From: CAZGTQ01 sp964528575
GTDB taxonomy: Bacteria > Planctomycetota > UBA1135 > GCA-002686595
Reading direction: 5' to 3'
Length of the DNA: 7,984 nt
Assembly: GCA_964528575.1 (NCBI GenBank)
Contig: CAZGTQ010000282.1
Span: 1 to 7,984, forward strand
Shown here: piece after piece, positions 1 to 6,649 of the stretch
How the letters are laid out: the number at the start of each line of letters is the position of its first letter
How positions within the stretch are numbered: position 1 is the stretch's first letter
Notes under the pieces: model-generated
What the model saw: only the letters and a program-made list of their open reading frames with translations
The model's database searches: none
What the model was told of the DNA's origin: nothing
Program-made: the position numbers and the translations under genes

Positions 1-2
1 CG

Positions 3-977
3 GGCAGCGGCAAGACGCTCTACGCCGCCAACTACGTCGGCGAGGACGCGATCTCCGCCGAGGCGCACGGCGCCTCGGGCAACGCCGCTCAGTTCCTCTC
101 ATTCGGCGCGACGACCGATCCGTCGGTCTACGTCAAGAGCACGGGCGACGCGCCGGCACTGTGGGTGGCGCGGAGCGCGTCCACCGACATCGCTTCCTAC
201 ATGGCCGGGGGTCTCGCGCTCGGGCACCTCGACGTGAACAACGCCGAGCTCCTGCCCTTGGTGCGGCTCGTGCCCGACGCGGGCGACGGCTCGCCCCTGT
301 TCTCCTTGTCCGTGCCCGGTGCGTTCGGGCTGGCCGTGCCGCGCGTGACGCTCGACGCCCAGGCGTCGGGGCAGGGGCCGAAGCTGGAGATGTTCAACAA
401 CGCCGGCAACCTCGGCGTTCGGCTCGAGGTCTCGGAGGGGGACGGCAACGGCGCCGAGCTCGAGCTGCGCAACTGGGCCGGCGAGCCCACGATCGTGCTC
501 GACGCCGAGTACGGCACGAACGGCGTGGGCCGCGTGATCTGCGACGTGCTCGAGATCCGAGGAGGCGCGGACCTGGTCGAGGGTTTCGCCACGCGCGGCA
601 GCGCGATCGAGCCGGGGACCGTGCTCGTGATCGACGCCGCCGGCACCGGCGAGCTCGTGACATCGTCCCGGGCCTACGACGCGCGCGTCGCCGGCATCGT
701 GTCCGGCGCCGGCGGCGTCAGCCCGGGGCTGCGGCTCGGGCAGGAGGGCGTGCTCGATGGCGACACCCAGGTCGCGCTGACGGGCCGCGTCTACGCTCGG
801 TGCAGCACCGAGAACGGTCCCATTCGCCCAGGCGACCTGCTGACGACCGCGAACCTCGCGGGGCACGCCATGAAGGCGACCGACACCAGGCGCGCCCTCG
901 GCGCGATCCTCGGCAAGGCGATGACCCCGCTCGACGAGGAGACGGGGCTCGTGCTCGTCCTCGTCGCCCTCCAGTGA
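3..977 (+). CDS. C-terminal part of a surface or tail-fibre-like protein (5' end outside window)
   Basis: The frame is open from the first full codon at base 3 to a TGA at 975-977, giving 324 visible residues with no convincing start (a GTG at 165 is internal). The gene must therefore begin upstream. Visible residues 1-185 are low-complexity, beta-rich sequence (Gly, Ala, Asp, Val and Leu; many 'LEVSEGDGNGAELELRN'-like strands), as in extended fibre or beta-solenoid proteins. From about residue 188 a compact module begins with ADLVEGF and continues through GTVLVID, RVAGIVSGAGG, LGQEG, ALTGRVY, IRPGDLLTT, GHAMKATD and ends GAILGKAM...LVLVLVALQ. I recall this ending as a recurrent C-terminal module of fibre-like bacterial proteins, similar in style to phage tail-fibre ends, but I cannot name a Pfam family with certainty. 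The TIG-like gene follows after 20 bp, so the two are probably co-transcribed. Export and surface location are inferred. No catalytic function is claimed. Confidence 0.85.
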   Translation, partial: GSGKTLYAANYVGEDAISAEAHGASGNAAQFLSFGATTDPSVYVKSTGDAPALWVARSASTDIASYMAGGLALGHLDVNNAELLPLVRLVPDAGDGSPLFSLSVPGAFGLAVPRVTLDAQASGQGPKLEMFNNAGNLGVRLEVSEGDGNGAELELRNWAGEPTIVLDAEYGTNGVGRVICDVLEIRGGADLVEGFATRGSAIEPGTVLVIDAAGTGELVTSSRAYDARVAGIVSGAGGVSPGLRLGQEGVLDGDTQVALTGRVYARCSTENGPIRPGDLLTTANLAGHAMKATDTRRALGAILGKAMTPLDEETGLVLVLVALQ

Positions 978-985
978 GCGGTTCC

Positions 986-990
986 AGGAG
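986..990 (+). promoter_or_regulatory. Ribosome binding site of the TIG-like gene
   Basis: AGGAG lies 7 nt before the ATG at 998-1000. It supports that ATG as the start, even though the same frame stays open far upstream across the preceding gene. Confidence 0.75.
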
Positions 991-997
991 CGAAGCC

Positions 998-1864
998 ATG
1001 AAGCACGCCAATCTCGTCGCGCTCCTCGCCGCCGTCTGCGCGGCCCCCGCCGCGGGCCAGGAGTCGTATTCCGCCTCGGAGAGCTACGCGATGTTCGCCG
1101 GAGCTCACGTCGGTGCCGTGTCGCGCTCCACGAGCGAGACCTACGCCGCCGACGTGAAGCTCGGTCAGCCCGCGAGCGGTCAGCGAATCGGCTCGCCGAG
1201 CTACCTGGCCGACACGGGCACCGCGGCGATCGACGCCTCCCTCCCTGCCGGCGAGGTCCTGTTGTTCGGCCTCGACCCGCCTGTCGGCGACAAAGAAGGC
1301 GGCGAGCCGATCCGCGTTCTCGGGTTCGGCCTCGACGCGCCGGGCGTCCCTCAGGTGAGGCTGGGCGGAATCCCCGCGACCGGGGAGACGATCGTCTCGA
1401 ACACGCAGATCTCGGCGGTGACCGCGGCCGGTGTCGACGGCTTCGGAAACCCCCGCGGTGCCGTCGACGTCTTGATGCTGCACTCGCTGGGATTCGACAT
1501 CCTGGACGACGGGTTCGTCTACGCGCCCGCGCTCGTCGCTCCGCACCCGTTCCGAGTCGGGAGCCCGGCCACGATCGACGTGCACACGTCCGCCGGAAGC
1601 TTCTACATGGTCTGGTTCGGGAGCGCGACGGGGTTCGGGTTCCCGGTGCCGCCCTTCGAGGGCTCGGCGGTCGTGGTCCTGTTCCTGATCGCGATCGCGC
1701 CGCTCCAGCAGGCCGCCGCCGACGTCGCCTCGCTGACCGCAAAGCTCGCGGACAATCCGTCCCTCGCCGGTTTGAACCTCAACTTCCAAGGCTTGACCGT
1801 CTCGTCGCTCGCCCCCGTGGCCGGCGAGTTCACGAACCAGCTCTCGGTCGTCATCCAGCCCTGA
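998..1864 (+). CDS. Secreted IPT/TIG-like domain protein
   Basis: This encodes 288 residues; the start is set by the AGGAG site and by a signal peptide directly after it. Residues 1-20 are a classic export signal: Lys near the start, the hydrophobic run LVALLAAVCA, then an APAAG cleavage region. Residues about 23-75 contain spaced S-x-S-x-Y units plus 'LGQPASG', a pattern known from bacterial surface proteins in which 'S-x-x-Y-x-L' and 'GQP' recur. Residues about 85-178 fit an IPT/TIG immunoglobulin-like fold: GGEPIRVLGFGL, VRLGGIPA, IVSNTQISAVTAAGVDGFGNP, then VDVLMLHSLG and FVYAPAL. Residues about 183-288 form another beta module ending in PSLAGLNLNFQGL...EFTNQLSVVIQP, a type of ending I associate with secreted planctomycete proteins. 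It sits 20 bp after the surface-protein gene, probably in one operon. Function is unknown; a structural or adhesive role outside the cytoplasm is an inference. Confidence 0.88.
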   Translation: MKHANLVALLAAVCAAPAAGQESYSASESYAMFAGAHVGAVSRSTSETYAADVKLGQPASGQRIGSPSYLADTGTAAIDASLPAGEVLLFGLDPPVGDKEGGEPIRVLGFGLDAPGVPQVRLGGIPATGETIVSNTQISAVTAAGVDGFGNPRGAVDVLMLHSLGFDILDDGFVYAPALVAPHPFRVGSPATIDVHTSAGSFYMVWFGSATGFGFPVPPFEGSAVVVLFLIAIAPLQQAAADVASLTAKLADNPSLAGLNLNFQGLTVSSLAPVAGEFTNQLSVVIQP

Positions 1865-1892
1865 TCGGTCTGGATGCGAGCGTGACGACGCG

Positions 1893-1922
1893 GCGCAGGA
1901 GCGGTGCTTCCCGCTCCTGCGC
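1893..1922. terminator. Bidirectional hairpin between convergent genes
   Basis: There is a perfect 12-bp inverted repeat (arms 1893-1904 GCGCAGGAGCGG and 1911-1922 CCGCTCCTGCGC) with a 6-nt loop TGCTTC. It lies 28 bp after the TIG-like gene stop and 4 bp after the kinase stop, where both convergent transcripts would end. Neither side has a T tract, so it is not a textbook intrinsic terminator. It may act as a U-less hairpin terminator or protect the 3' ends of the transcripts. Confidence 0.65.
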
Positions 1923-1926
1923 TCGC

Positions 1927-4900
1927 TCACGGTCGCTCGTCGCCGGCGGCCGCCTCGATCGCCCGCGCCGAGCGCTCGAACCGCTCGCGCCCGGCGAGCG
2001 CGCTCCAGACCTCCGACTCGGGGTCGGGCAGCGCGCGGCGGGCGAAGCCCAGCTCGTGCGCCCGGACGAGCGCGTCCTCCGCGCGCGTGCAGAGAGTTTC
2101 GGTCCGCTCCGCGCGCTCGTCCTCGCTCAGCGACTCGTCCTGCCCGGCGAGGAAGGCGCAGTTCGCGTAGAACAGCGCCGCGATCGCGTGCGTGCCGGGA
2201 TCCTCGGGCACGGACGTGAGGTACTCGGCCGTGGTCGGGAGTGCCTCCTCGTAGCGCCCCAGCGAGAGCAGGATCTGCGTCTGGAGCTTGGTGTGGATGC
2301 GCAGGAAGCTGCGGTACCAAGGGTGATCGGGGTTGATCGCGAGCGCGGCGCGCTGACTGTCGAGGGCGCCCTCGAGGAGCGCGAGCGCTTCCTCGTCCCG
2401 CCCCAACCGCTCGTAGACGCTGGCGAGGTTCTGCTGCGCCGTGCCGTGGTCGGCCAGGTAGTCGGGCTGGTCGGGCAGGCCGCGGAGGAGTTGCTCCCGC
2501 AGCTCGATGACCTCGTGGTACTGCCGCTCGGCGAGGCCGAACAGGCGCGCTGCCTCCTCGGGGTCCTCGCTCTCGGCGCCGCGGTCCTCGTAGAAGATCC
2601 CGAGCGAGGTGCTGGCCGACGCGAGCGCCGTGAGGTGCTCGAGCCGCTCGGGGTAGCTCGCGACCAGCGCGCGGCCGGAGTCGACCGCGAAGCGGAAGTA
2701 CTTCTCGGCGCGCTCCGGTTCGTCCGCCTCGAGCGCCAAGCCGACGTTGTTGCTGAAGCGCGTCTGTCGGTCGGCGAAGTCGGGCGAGTCGGGGTAGTCG
2801 GCCACGAGCTCTTCCGCGATCGCGAGGGCCGCGAGGAAGGCCTCCGCGGCCTCGTCCGTGCGTCCCGCGTCCAACTGCTGACAGCCCCACGTGTTGAGGG
2901 CGCCCGCCTTCTCGCTCCGCCACGTCGGCACGTCCGGGTGGCTCCGGACGAGCTCGTCGTAGAGCGAAAGGGTCTTCGCGATCGCCGCACTGCTCTCCTC
3001 GTGGCGGCCCCGCGACTCGCGGAACTTCGCGAGCTCCTCGTGCGCCTCGGCCAGGCGCCGCTGGTGCTCGGCCTCTCCCGGGAACGCGTCGCGCAGCTCC
3101 CCGATCACCGCGACGACCTCGAGCAGCGCCCCCTCGGCGCCGTCGTGGTTCCCCTCCTCGACGAAGAGGTTCTTCCGGACGAGCAGGGCGCGGGCGAGGC
3201 CCGTGCGGAACGCGGGCACGCGCGGGTGCTCCGCGACCAGCTCGCGGAACGCCTCGAGCGTCCGCTCGCACGCCTCTTCGGTGCCGTCGCGAACCTGGCT
3301 CGCGAAGAGCAGGACGGTCAGGTCGAGCCGCAACTGCGCGAGCCGCGCTCGGCGGGCGACGCTCGGGCCGCTCACGTCGACCAGCCGCTCGAGCCAGTCG
3401 ATGGCCTCCTCGTAGCGCCGGCGCGCCTCGGCGAGGCTGGTGCGAGCACCCAGCACGCCCGCGAGCGTCGCGGCCGCCGTGACGCGCCCCGCCAGGACCG
3501 CGGGGTCCTCGTCGCCGAGCTCCGCGAGCAGCGCCACCGCCGCGCGGGCTTCGTCCTCCGCCCGCTGGAGCAGCGCCATGCGCTCGAAGAGCGCGGCGCG
3601 GCTCGCGCGCGTCTCGGCCAGCTCGAGCGCGAGCCCCGCGTCGGCCGGGTCTTCGGCGCGCAGCGCGTCCAGCGCCGTGAGGGCCTCGTCGAGGAGGGCC
3701 TGAGCGGTGTCGTAGTCGTTGTCGTGGAAGGTCGCCGACCCGGCCAGGGCGCGCAGGCTGGCCGCGTGGCGCAGGCGGTACTTGCGCACCGCGGGAAAGT
3801 CGGCGACCAGCGCGTCGTAGGTCTCTCGCGCGCGCCCGTAGGCCTCGCGCGACAGGACCGCCCGGCCGAGCAGAGCCTGGACCCGACCCATGGACTCGAA
3901 GGTCCGGCCCGACTCGAAGCGCAGCTCCGGCTCGTCTCCGTGTCGCTCGAGGAACGTCGCGTAGAACTCCAGCGCGTCCTCGAGCAGGCGGCGGCGCACC
4001 TCTTCCATGTAGGGCGTCTCCGCGAGAACCCCCTCGCTGACGCGTGTCAGCATGCGGTCCACGGCCGCGCGCGCGTCGCCGAGGTTGGCCAGAGCCAGGC
4101 GGCGCTGCTCTTCGACGCGCTGGCGGGCGTCGCGCTCGAACAAGCCGAAGGCCGACGCCGCCACCGTGAGCAGGAGCGTGGCGACGAGCGCGGCCGCGCT
4201 GCCCGTGGGGTGGCGCTGGAGGAAGCGCCGCGCGCGCAGCCAGGGGCCGGGTCGCCGAGCCAGGAGCGGCCGCGCCTGCAACGCGTTGCCGAGGTCGCAC
4301 GCCAGCTCGTCCGTCGTCGCGTAGCGCCGCTCCCGGTCGCGGTCGAACGCGGTCAGGCAGACGGTCTCCATCTCCCACGACACCGCGCGGTTCCACTCGC
4401 GAACCGAGACCGGGGCGCCGGCGAGGATGCGCTCGTGCGTGTGCTCGAACGACGAAGCGGCGTAGGGCGAGCGCAGGGTCAAGAGCTCGTAGAGCGTGAC
4501 GCCGAGCGAGTAGACGTCGGAGCGGACGTCGAGCTCGATTCGGCCGTCGAGCTGCTCGGGCGACATGTACGGAAGCGAGCCGAGCTGGGAGCCGGTACGC
4601 GTCAGGGACCGGTCGCCGCCCCCGCTGGCCAGCCCGAAGTCGAGCAGCATCACGCGCCCCGTCGCCGTGATCATGATGTTCGAGGGCTTGATGTCGAGGT
4701 GCAGGACGCCCTGCTCGTGCACGTGCTGCAGCGCGTCGGCCACGGCCTGCGCGACGCGGAAGCAGGTCTCCGCCCAGCCGCCCTGGAACAGCGAGCCCGC
4801 GCGGACCAGCTCGACGCGGGCGCCCGCCCCGGGCGAGCACGCCACGACGGCCTCGGCGAGGTCCGCGCCGCGGAGCCGGTGCGGAGCGCGGCCGGCCAGG

Positions 4901-5382
4901 TGGTCCAGCGCCTCCGCGAGCGTGCAACCCCGCACGAGCTCCATCGCGAAGTACGGCACGCCGCCGTCCTCGCCGACCGTGTAGATCGGGACGATGCCCG
5001 GGTGCTGCAGCCGCGCGACGGTCTCGACCTCGCGGCGGAAGCGCTCGCGCGAGCCGGGGAAGAAGAGCAGGTCGCTGCGAACGACTTTGAGGGCAACCTC
5101 GCGACCGAGAGACTCTTGCACCGCGCGGAAGACGACGCCCATCCCACCGCCGCCGACGCGCTCGACGATGCGGAACTCGGCGAGCCGCTCGGGGAACGCG
5201 TCGTCCGTGCTCGCGGGCTCGATCAGGCCGGCGCGCTGCAACGCGTCGAGTCGCGCGCGCAGCCTGGGCGCCAGCTCGGGGTGCTCCGCGCACAGCGCCT
5301 CGACCGCGCCCCCGTCGCCAGCGTCGAGCCGCTCGAGCGCCAGTGCGACGAGCTCCCGCAGCGTTTCGGACCGAGCGCTCAC
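1927..5382 (-). CDS. Membrane Ser/Thr protein kinase with TPR region
   Basis: This encodes 1151 residues from a GTG at 5382; adjacent in-frame stops TGA-TAG (5400-5395) lie just upstream, so little extension is possible. Residues 1-55 form a helical module with 'EHPELAPRLRARL', common ahead of planctomycete kinases. The kinase domain spans about 70-370: glycine loop VGGGGMGVV (76-84), ATP-anchoring Lys99 (VALK), probable alpha-C Glu118, catalytic loop HLDIKPSN (Asp230, Lys232, Asn235), metal-binding DFG 248-250, SPE 274-276 and DVRSDVYSLG. An insertion of roughly 40 residues precedes the helix leading to the catalytic loop. A single hydrophobic helix at about 394-414 should cross the inner membrane, leaving the kinase cytoplasmic. 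Residues about 420-1120 are alpha-helical with TPR-like units (for example around 840-860 and 985-1005), presumably extracytoplasmic and possibly binding a ligand or partner. The usual HRD Arg is Leu229; all residues needed for phosphotransfer are present. It diverges from the propeller gene, and its target is unknown. Confidence 0.95.
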   Translation of the reverse strand: MSARSETLRELVALALERLDAGDGGAVEALCAEHPELAPRLRARLDALQRAGLIEPASTDDAFPERLAEFRIVERVGGGGMGVVFRAVQESLGREVALKVVRSDLLFFPGSRERFRREVETVARLQHPGIVPIYTVGEDGGVPYFAMELVRGCTLAEALDHLAGRAPHRLRGADLAEAVVACSPGAGARVELVRAGSLFQGGWAETCFRVAQAVADALQHVHEQGVLHLDIKPSNIMITATGRVMLLDFGLASGGGDRSLTRTGSQLGSLPYMSPEQLDGRIELDVRSDVYSLGVTLYELLTLRSPYAASSFEHTHERILAGAPVSVREWNRAVSWEMETVCLTAFDRDRERRYATTDELACDLGNALQARPLLARRPGPWLRARRFLQRHPTGSAAALVATLLLTVAASAFGLFERDARQRVEEQRRLALANLGDARAAVDRMLTRVSEGVLAETPYMEEVRRRLLEDALEFYATFLERHGDEPELRFESGRTFESMGRVQALLGRAVLSREAYGRARETYDALVADFPAVRKYRLRHAASLRALAGSATFHDNDYDTAQALLDEALTALDALRAEDPADAGLALELAETRASRAALFERMALLQRAEDEARAAVALLAELGDEDPAVLAGRVTAAATLAGVLGARTSLAEARRRYEEAIDWLERLVDVSGPSVARRARLAQLRLDLTVLLFASQVRDGTEEACERTLEAFRELVAEHPRVPAFRTGLARALLVRKNLFVEEGNHDGAEGALLEVVAVIGELRDAFPGEAEHQRRLAEAHEELAKFRESRGRHEESSAAIAKTLSLYDELVRSHPDVPTWRSEKAGALNTWGCQQLDAGRTDEAAEAFLAALAIAEELVADYPDSPDFADRQTRFSNNVGLALEADEPERAEKYFRFAVDSGRALVASYPERLEHLTALASASTSLGIFYEDRGAESEDPEEAARLFGLAERQYHEVIELREQLLRGLPDQPDYLADHGTAQQNLASVYERLGRDEEALALLEGALDSQRAALAINPDHPWYRSFLRIHTKLQTQILLSLGRYEEALPTTAEYLTSVPEDPGTHAIAALFYANCAFLAGQDESLSEDERAERTETLCTRAEDALVRAHELGFARRALPDPESEVWSALAGRERFERSARAIEAAAGDERP

Positions 5383-5415
5383 CTCGGCCCCAATCTATCA
5401 GAACGAGGCCGAGGT
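5381..5415. promoter_or_regulatory. Candidate operator and -10 element at the kinase start
   Basis: Arms ACCTCGGCC (5381-5389) and GGCCGAGGT (5407-5415) form a perfect 9-bp inverted repeat with 17 bp between them. The left arm overlaps the kinase GTG start codon. The spacer contains, on the - strand, TAGATT (5397-5392), a TANNNT-type -10 candidate ending 9 nt before the start codon. No good -35 box is visible (GTGACC lies 15 nt upstream). The role as operator or promoter is inferred from position and symmetry alone. Confidence 0.3.
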
Positions 5416-5461
5416 CACCGGCTCCGCCGCCTCCGGTCGAGGTCGCCCCCAGGGTTTTGCA

Positions 5462-5498
5462 GAGCGCGCGTCACGCGTCACCGCGCTCCCGGATCCGG
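5462..5498. repeat. Nested repeats in the kinase/propeller intergenic region
   Basis: A tandem heptamer GCGTCAC occurs twice without a gap (5468-5474 and 5475-5481). It is bracketed by an inverted repeat, GAGCGCG (5462-5468) and CGCGCTC (5482-5488). Directly after it is a perfect 10-bp palindrome CCGGATCCGG (5489-5498). The cluster lies 45-80 bp upstream of the propeller start codon. It could be a regulator binding site or an mRNA leader structure, but GC-rich DNA makes short symmetric motifs common. Confidence 0.35.
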
Positions 5499-5532
5499 TC
5501 CTTGCACAGACGACGCCCTTCGATCCCATGGT

Positions 5533-5536
5533 GGAG
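5533..5536 (+). promoter_or_regulatory. Ribosome binding site deciding the propeller start
   Basis: GGAG lies 6 nt before the ATG at 5543. The in-frame ATG at 5528 has no purine-rich sequence at a suitable distance. Starting at 5543 also gives a cleaner signal peptide. Confidence 0.6.
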
Positions 5537-5542
5537 CAGCCC

Positions 5543-6634
5543 ATGCAGCGACTCGCCGCGCACCTCGGCCTTCTCACCCTGGCCCTCCCGGCCGCGGCCC
5601 AGGACCAGAAGTTCTTCAACTACCTCGACGGCGCAGACTACCCCGCGGACGCGAACCCGGGCTTCCATGACGACGTGCAGGGCGTGACCCACGACGGTGC
5701 GCACTGGTACTTCACGCAGACCTACAAGATCTGGAAGGTGCCGGTGGGAGTCGCCCTGCACCAGGACCTCTCGTCGCACCCGCTCGTGGCCGTGCACGAT
5801 GCGGAGGACGACATCGAGCCCTTCGATCACCTGGGCGATCCGGCGCACTACGGCGGGTATCTCGTCGTCCCGCTCCAAGGCCAATCGCCCAAAGCGCTCG
5901 CCTTCTTCAAGGCGAGCGACCTCTCCTACGTGGGGCAGGCCACGATCCCCTTCGCGGATGCGGCCTGGTGCGCGATCGACGCCGGCGGTCGGGTCTACAT
6001 GAGCAGTTACGACGAGAAGCCCGACCGGATGCTCGAGTTCGAGGTCGGGTGGAGCTTGCTCTCGGAGCAGGTGCAAGTCGACCTCCGCGCCGAGCACGCG
6101 CTCACCGACCTCGCCGGCGCGCCGGTCCACCTCCAGGCTCCGCAGGGGGGCGATTTCTCGACCGACGGTCGCTGGCTGTACTACGTCGGCTCGGTCGCGC
6201 CCTCATGGGTCGGGGGGATCCAGGTGTTCGACACGACCACGTGGGAGTGGATCGAGCACTCGGAGCTCTCCTCCGGTCTGTTCCAGTACTACTACGGCGA
6301 GCTCGAGGGCGACGAGCCCGAGGGCATCTGCGTCTGGGACCTCGACGGCGGGCAGGCACCGAACATCGCCGGCCAGATGCACGTGCTGACCCTCGACAAC
6401 GACTTCCCGTCCGCGGACGAGATTTGGTTCAAGCACTACACGCATCGCGTGTTCGTCGATCCCGGTCCCTCGCCGGAGGCCTTCCCTACCGTGTCCGCGG
6501 CGCTCGCCGCGATCGATTGGGAAGGTGCGACGCTCGCGATCGGTCCCGCGTCCTACGACGAGTCGTTCGTCCTCTCGACGCCGATGCTGCTCACGCACGC
6601 CGGGGGGACTGGCTCGGTCGTGATCGGGGAGTAG
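5543..6634 (+). CDS. Secreted beta-propeller-like protein with beta-helix-like C-terminal stub
   Basis: This encodes 363 residues from the ATG at 5543, which has a GGAG site. Residues 1-20 are a signal peptide (QRL, then hydrophobic LGLLTLALP, cleavage near AAAQ). Residues about 38-300 show repeated beta-strand blades: VQGVTHDGAHWYFTQT, YKIWKVPV, DHLGDPAHYGGYLVVPL, AAWCAIDAGGRVYMSS, QGGDFSTDGRWLYYVG, GIQVFDTTTWEWI. Then come EPEGICVWDLDGGQAPNIAGQMHVLTLDND and IWFKHYTH. The DHxGDP, EPEG, WDLD and GQxHV signatures match a family of extracytoplasmic proteins of unknown function that I remember from other bacteria. Residues about 303-363 (VFVDPG...FPTVSAALAAI...LAIGPASYDESFVLS...GSVVIGE) look like the first turns of a right-handed beta-helix, but the protein stops there. 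It lies between and opposite to the kinase and sigma-factor genes, and ends 11 bp from the sigma stop codon. No enzymatic residues are recognised. Confidence 0.9.
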   Translation: MQRLAAHLGLLTLALPAAAQDQKFFNYLDGADYPADANPGFHDDVQGVTHDGAHWYFTQTYKIWKVPVGVALHQDLSSHPLVAVHDAEDDIEPFDHLGDPAHYGGYLVVPLQGQSPKALAFFKASDLSYVGQATIPFADAAWCAIDAGGRVYMSSYDEKPDRMLEFEVGWSLLSEQVQVDLRAEHALTDLAGAPVHLQAPQGGDFSTDGRWLYYVGSVAPSWVGGIQVFDTTTWEWIEHSELSSGLFQYYYGELEGDEPEGICVWDLDGGQAPNIAGQMHVLTLDNDFPSADEIWFKHYTHRVFVDPGPSPEAFPTVSAALAAIDWEGATLAIGPASYDESFVLSTPMLLTHAGGTGSVVIGE

Positions 6635-6649
6635 CGCGGCGACCGCTAC
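6631..6649. terminator. Possible shared hairpin at convergent stop codons
   Basis: GTAGCG (6631-6636) and CGCTAC (6644-6649) form a 6-bp stem with a 7-nt loop. The propeller TAG (6632-6634) lies in one arm and the sigma TAG (complement of 6646-6648) in the other. The stem is short and has no T tract, so terminator function is weakly supported. Confidence 0.25.

Noticed and set aside
3..17. GSGKT at the very start, resembling a Walker A motif
   Set aside because: The surrounding sequence is beta-rich fibre-like protein with no Walker B or other ATPase signature, so it is probably chance.
99..1742. A 547-codon open frame on the - strand opposite the two surface-protein genes
   Set aside because: It is Arg-rich and patternless, while the + strand frames have a signal peptide, a ribosome binding site and domain patterns.
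791..5293. A 1500-codon open frame on the - strand, in a different frame from the kinase
   Set aside because: It is extremely rich in Arg, Ala, Gly and Pro with no domain signatures, and overlaps the kinase, whose frame carries all the catalytic motifs. It is a by-product of high GC at third codon positions.
5528..5530. Alternative ATG start for the propeller protein, five codons upstream
   Set aside because: It has no Shine-Dalgarno sequence before it and would add MVEQP before the signal peptide; the ATG at 5543 has GGAG at 6 nt.
1882..5670. A 1262-codon open frame on the + strand, antisense to the kinase
   Set aside because: The translation is a low-complexity mix of Arg, Ala, Glu, Leu and Val without recognisable domains, as expected antisense to a GC-rich gene. 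It also has no ribosome binding site at its start.
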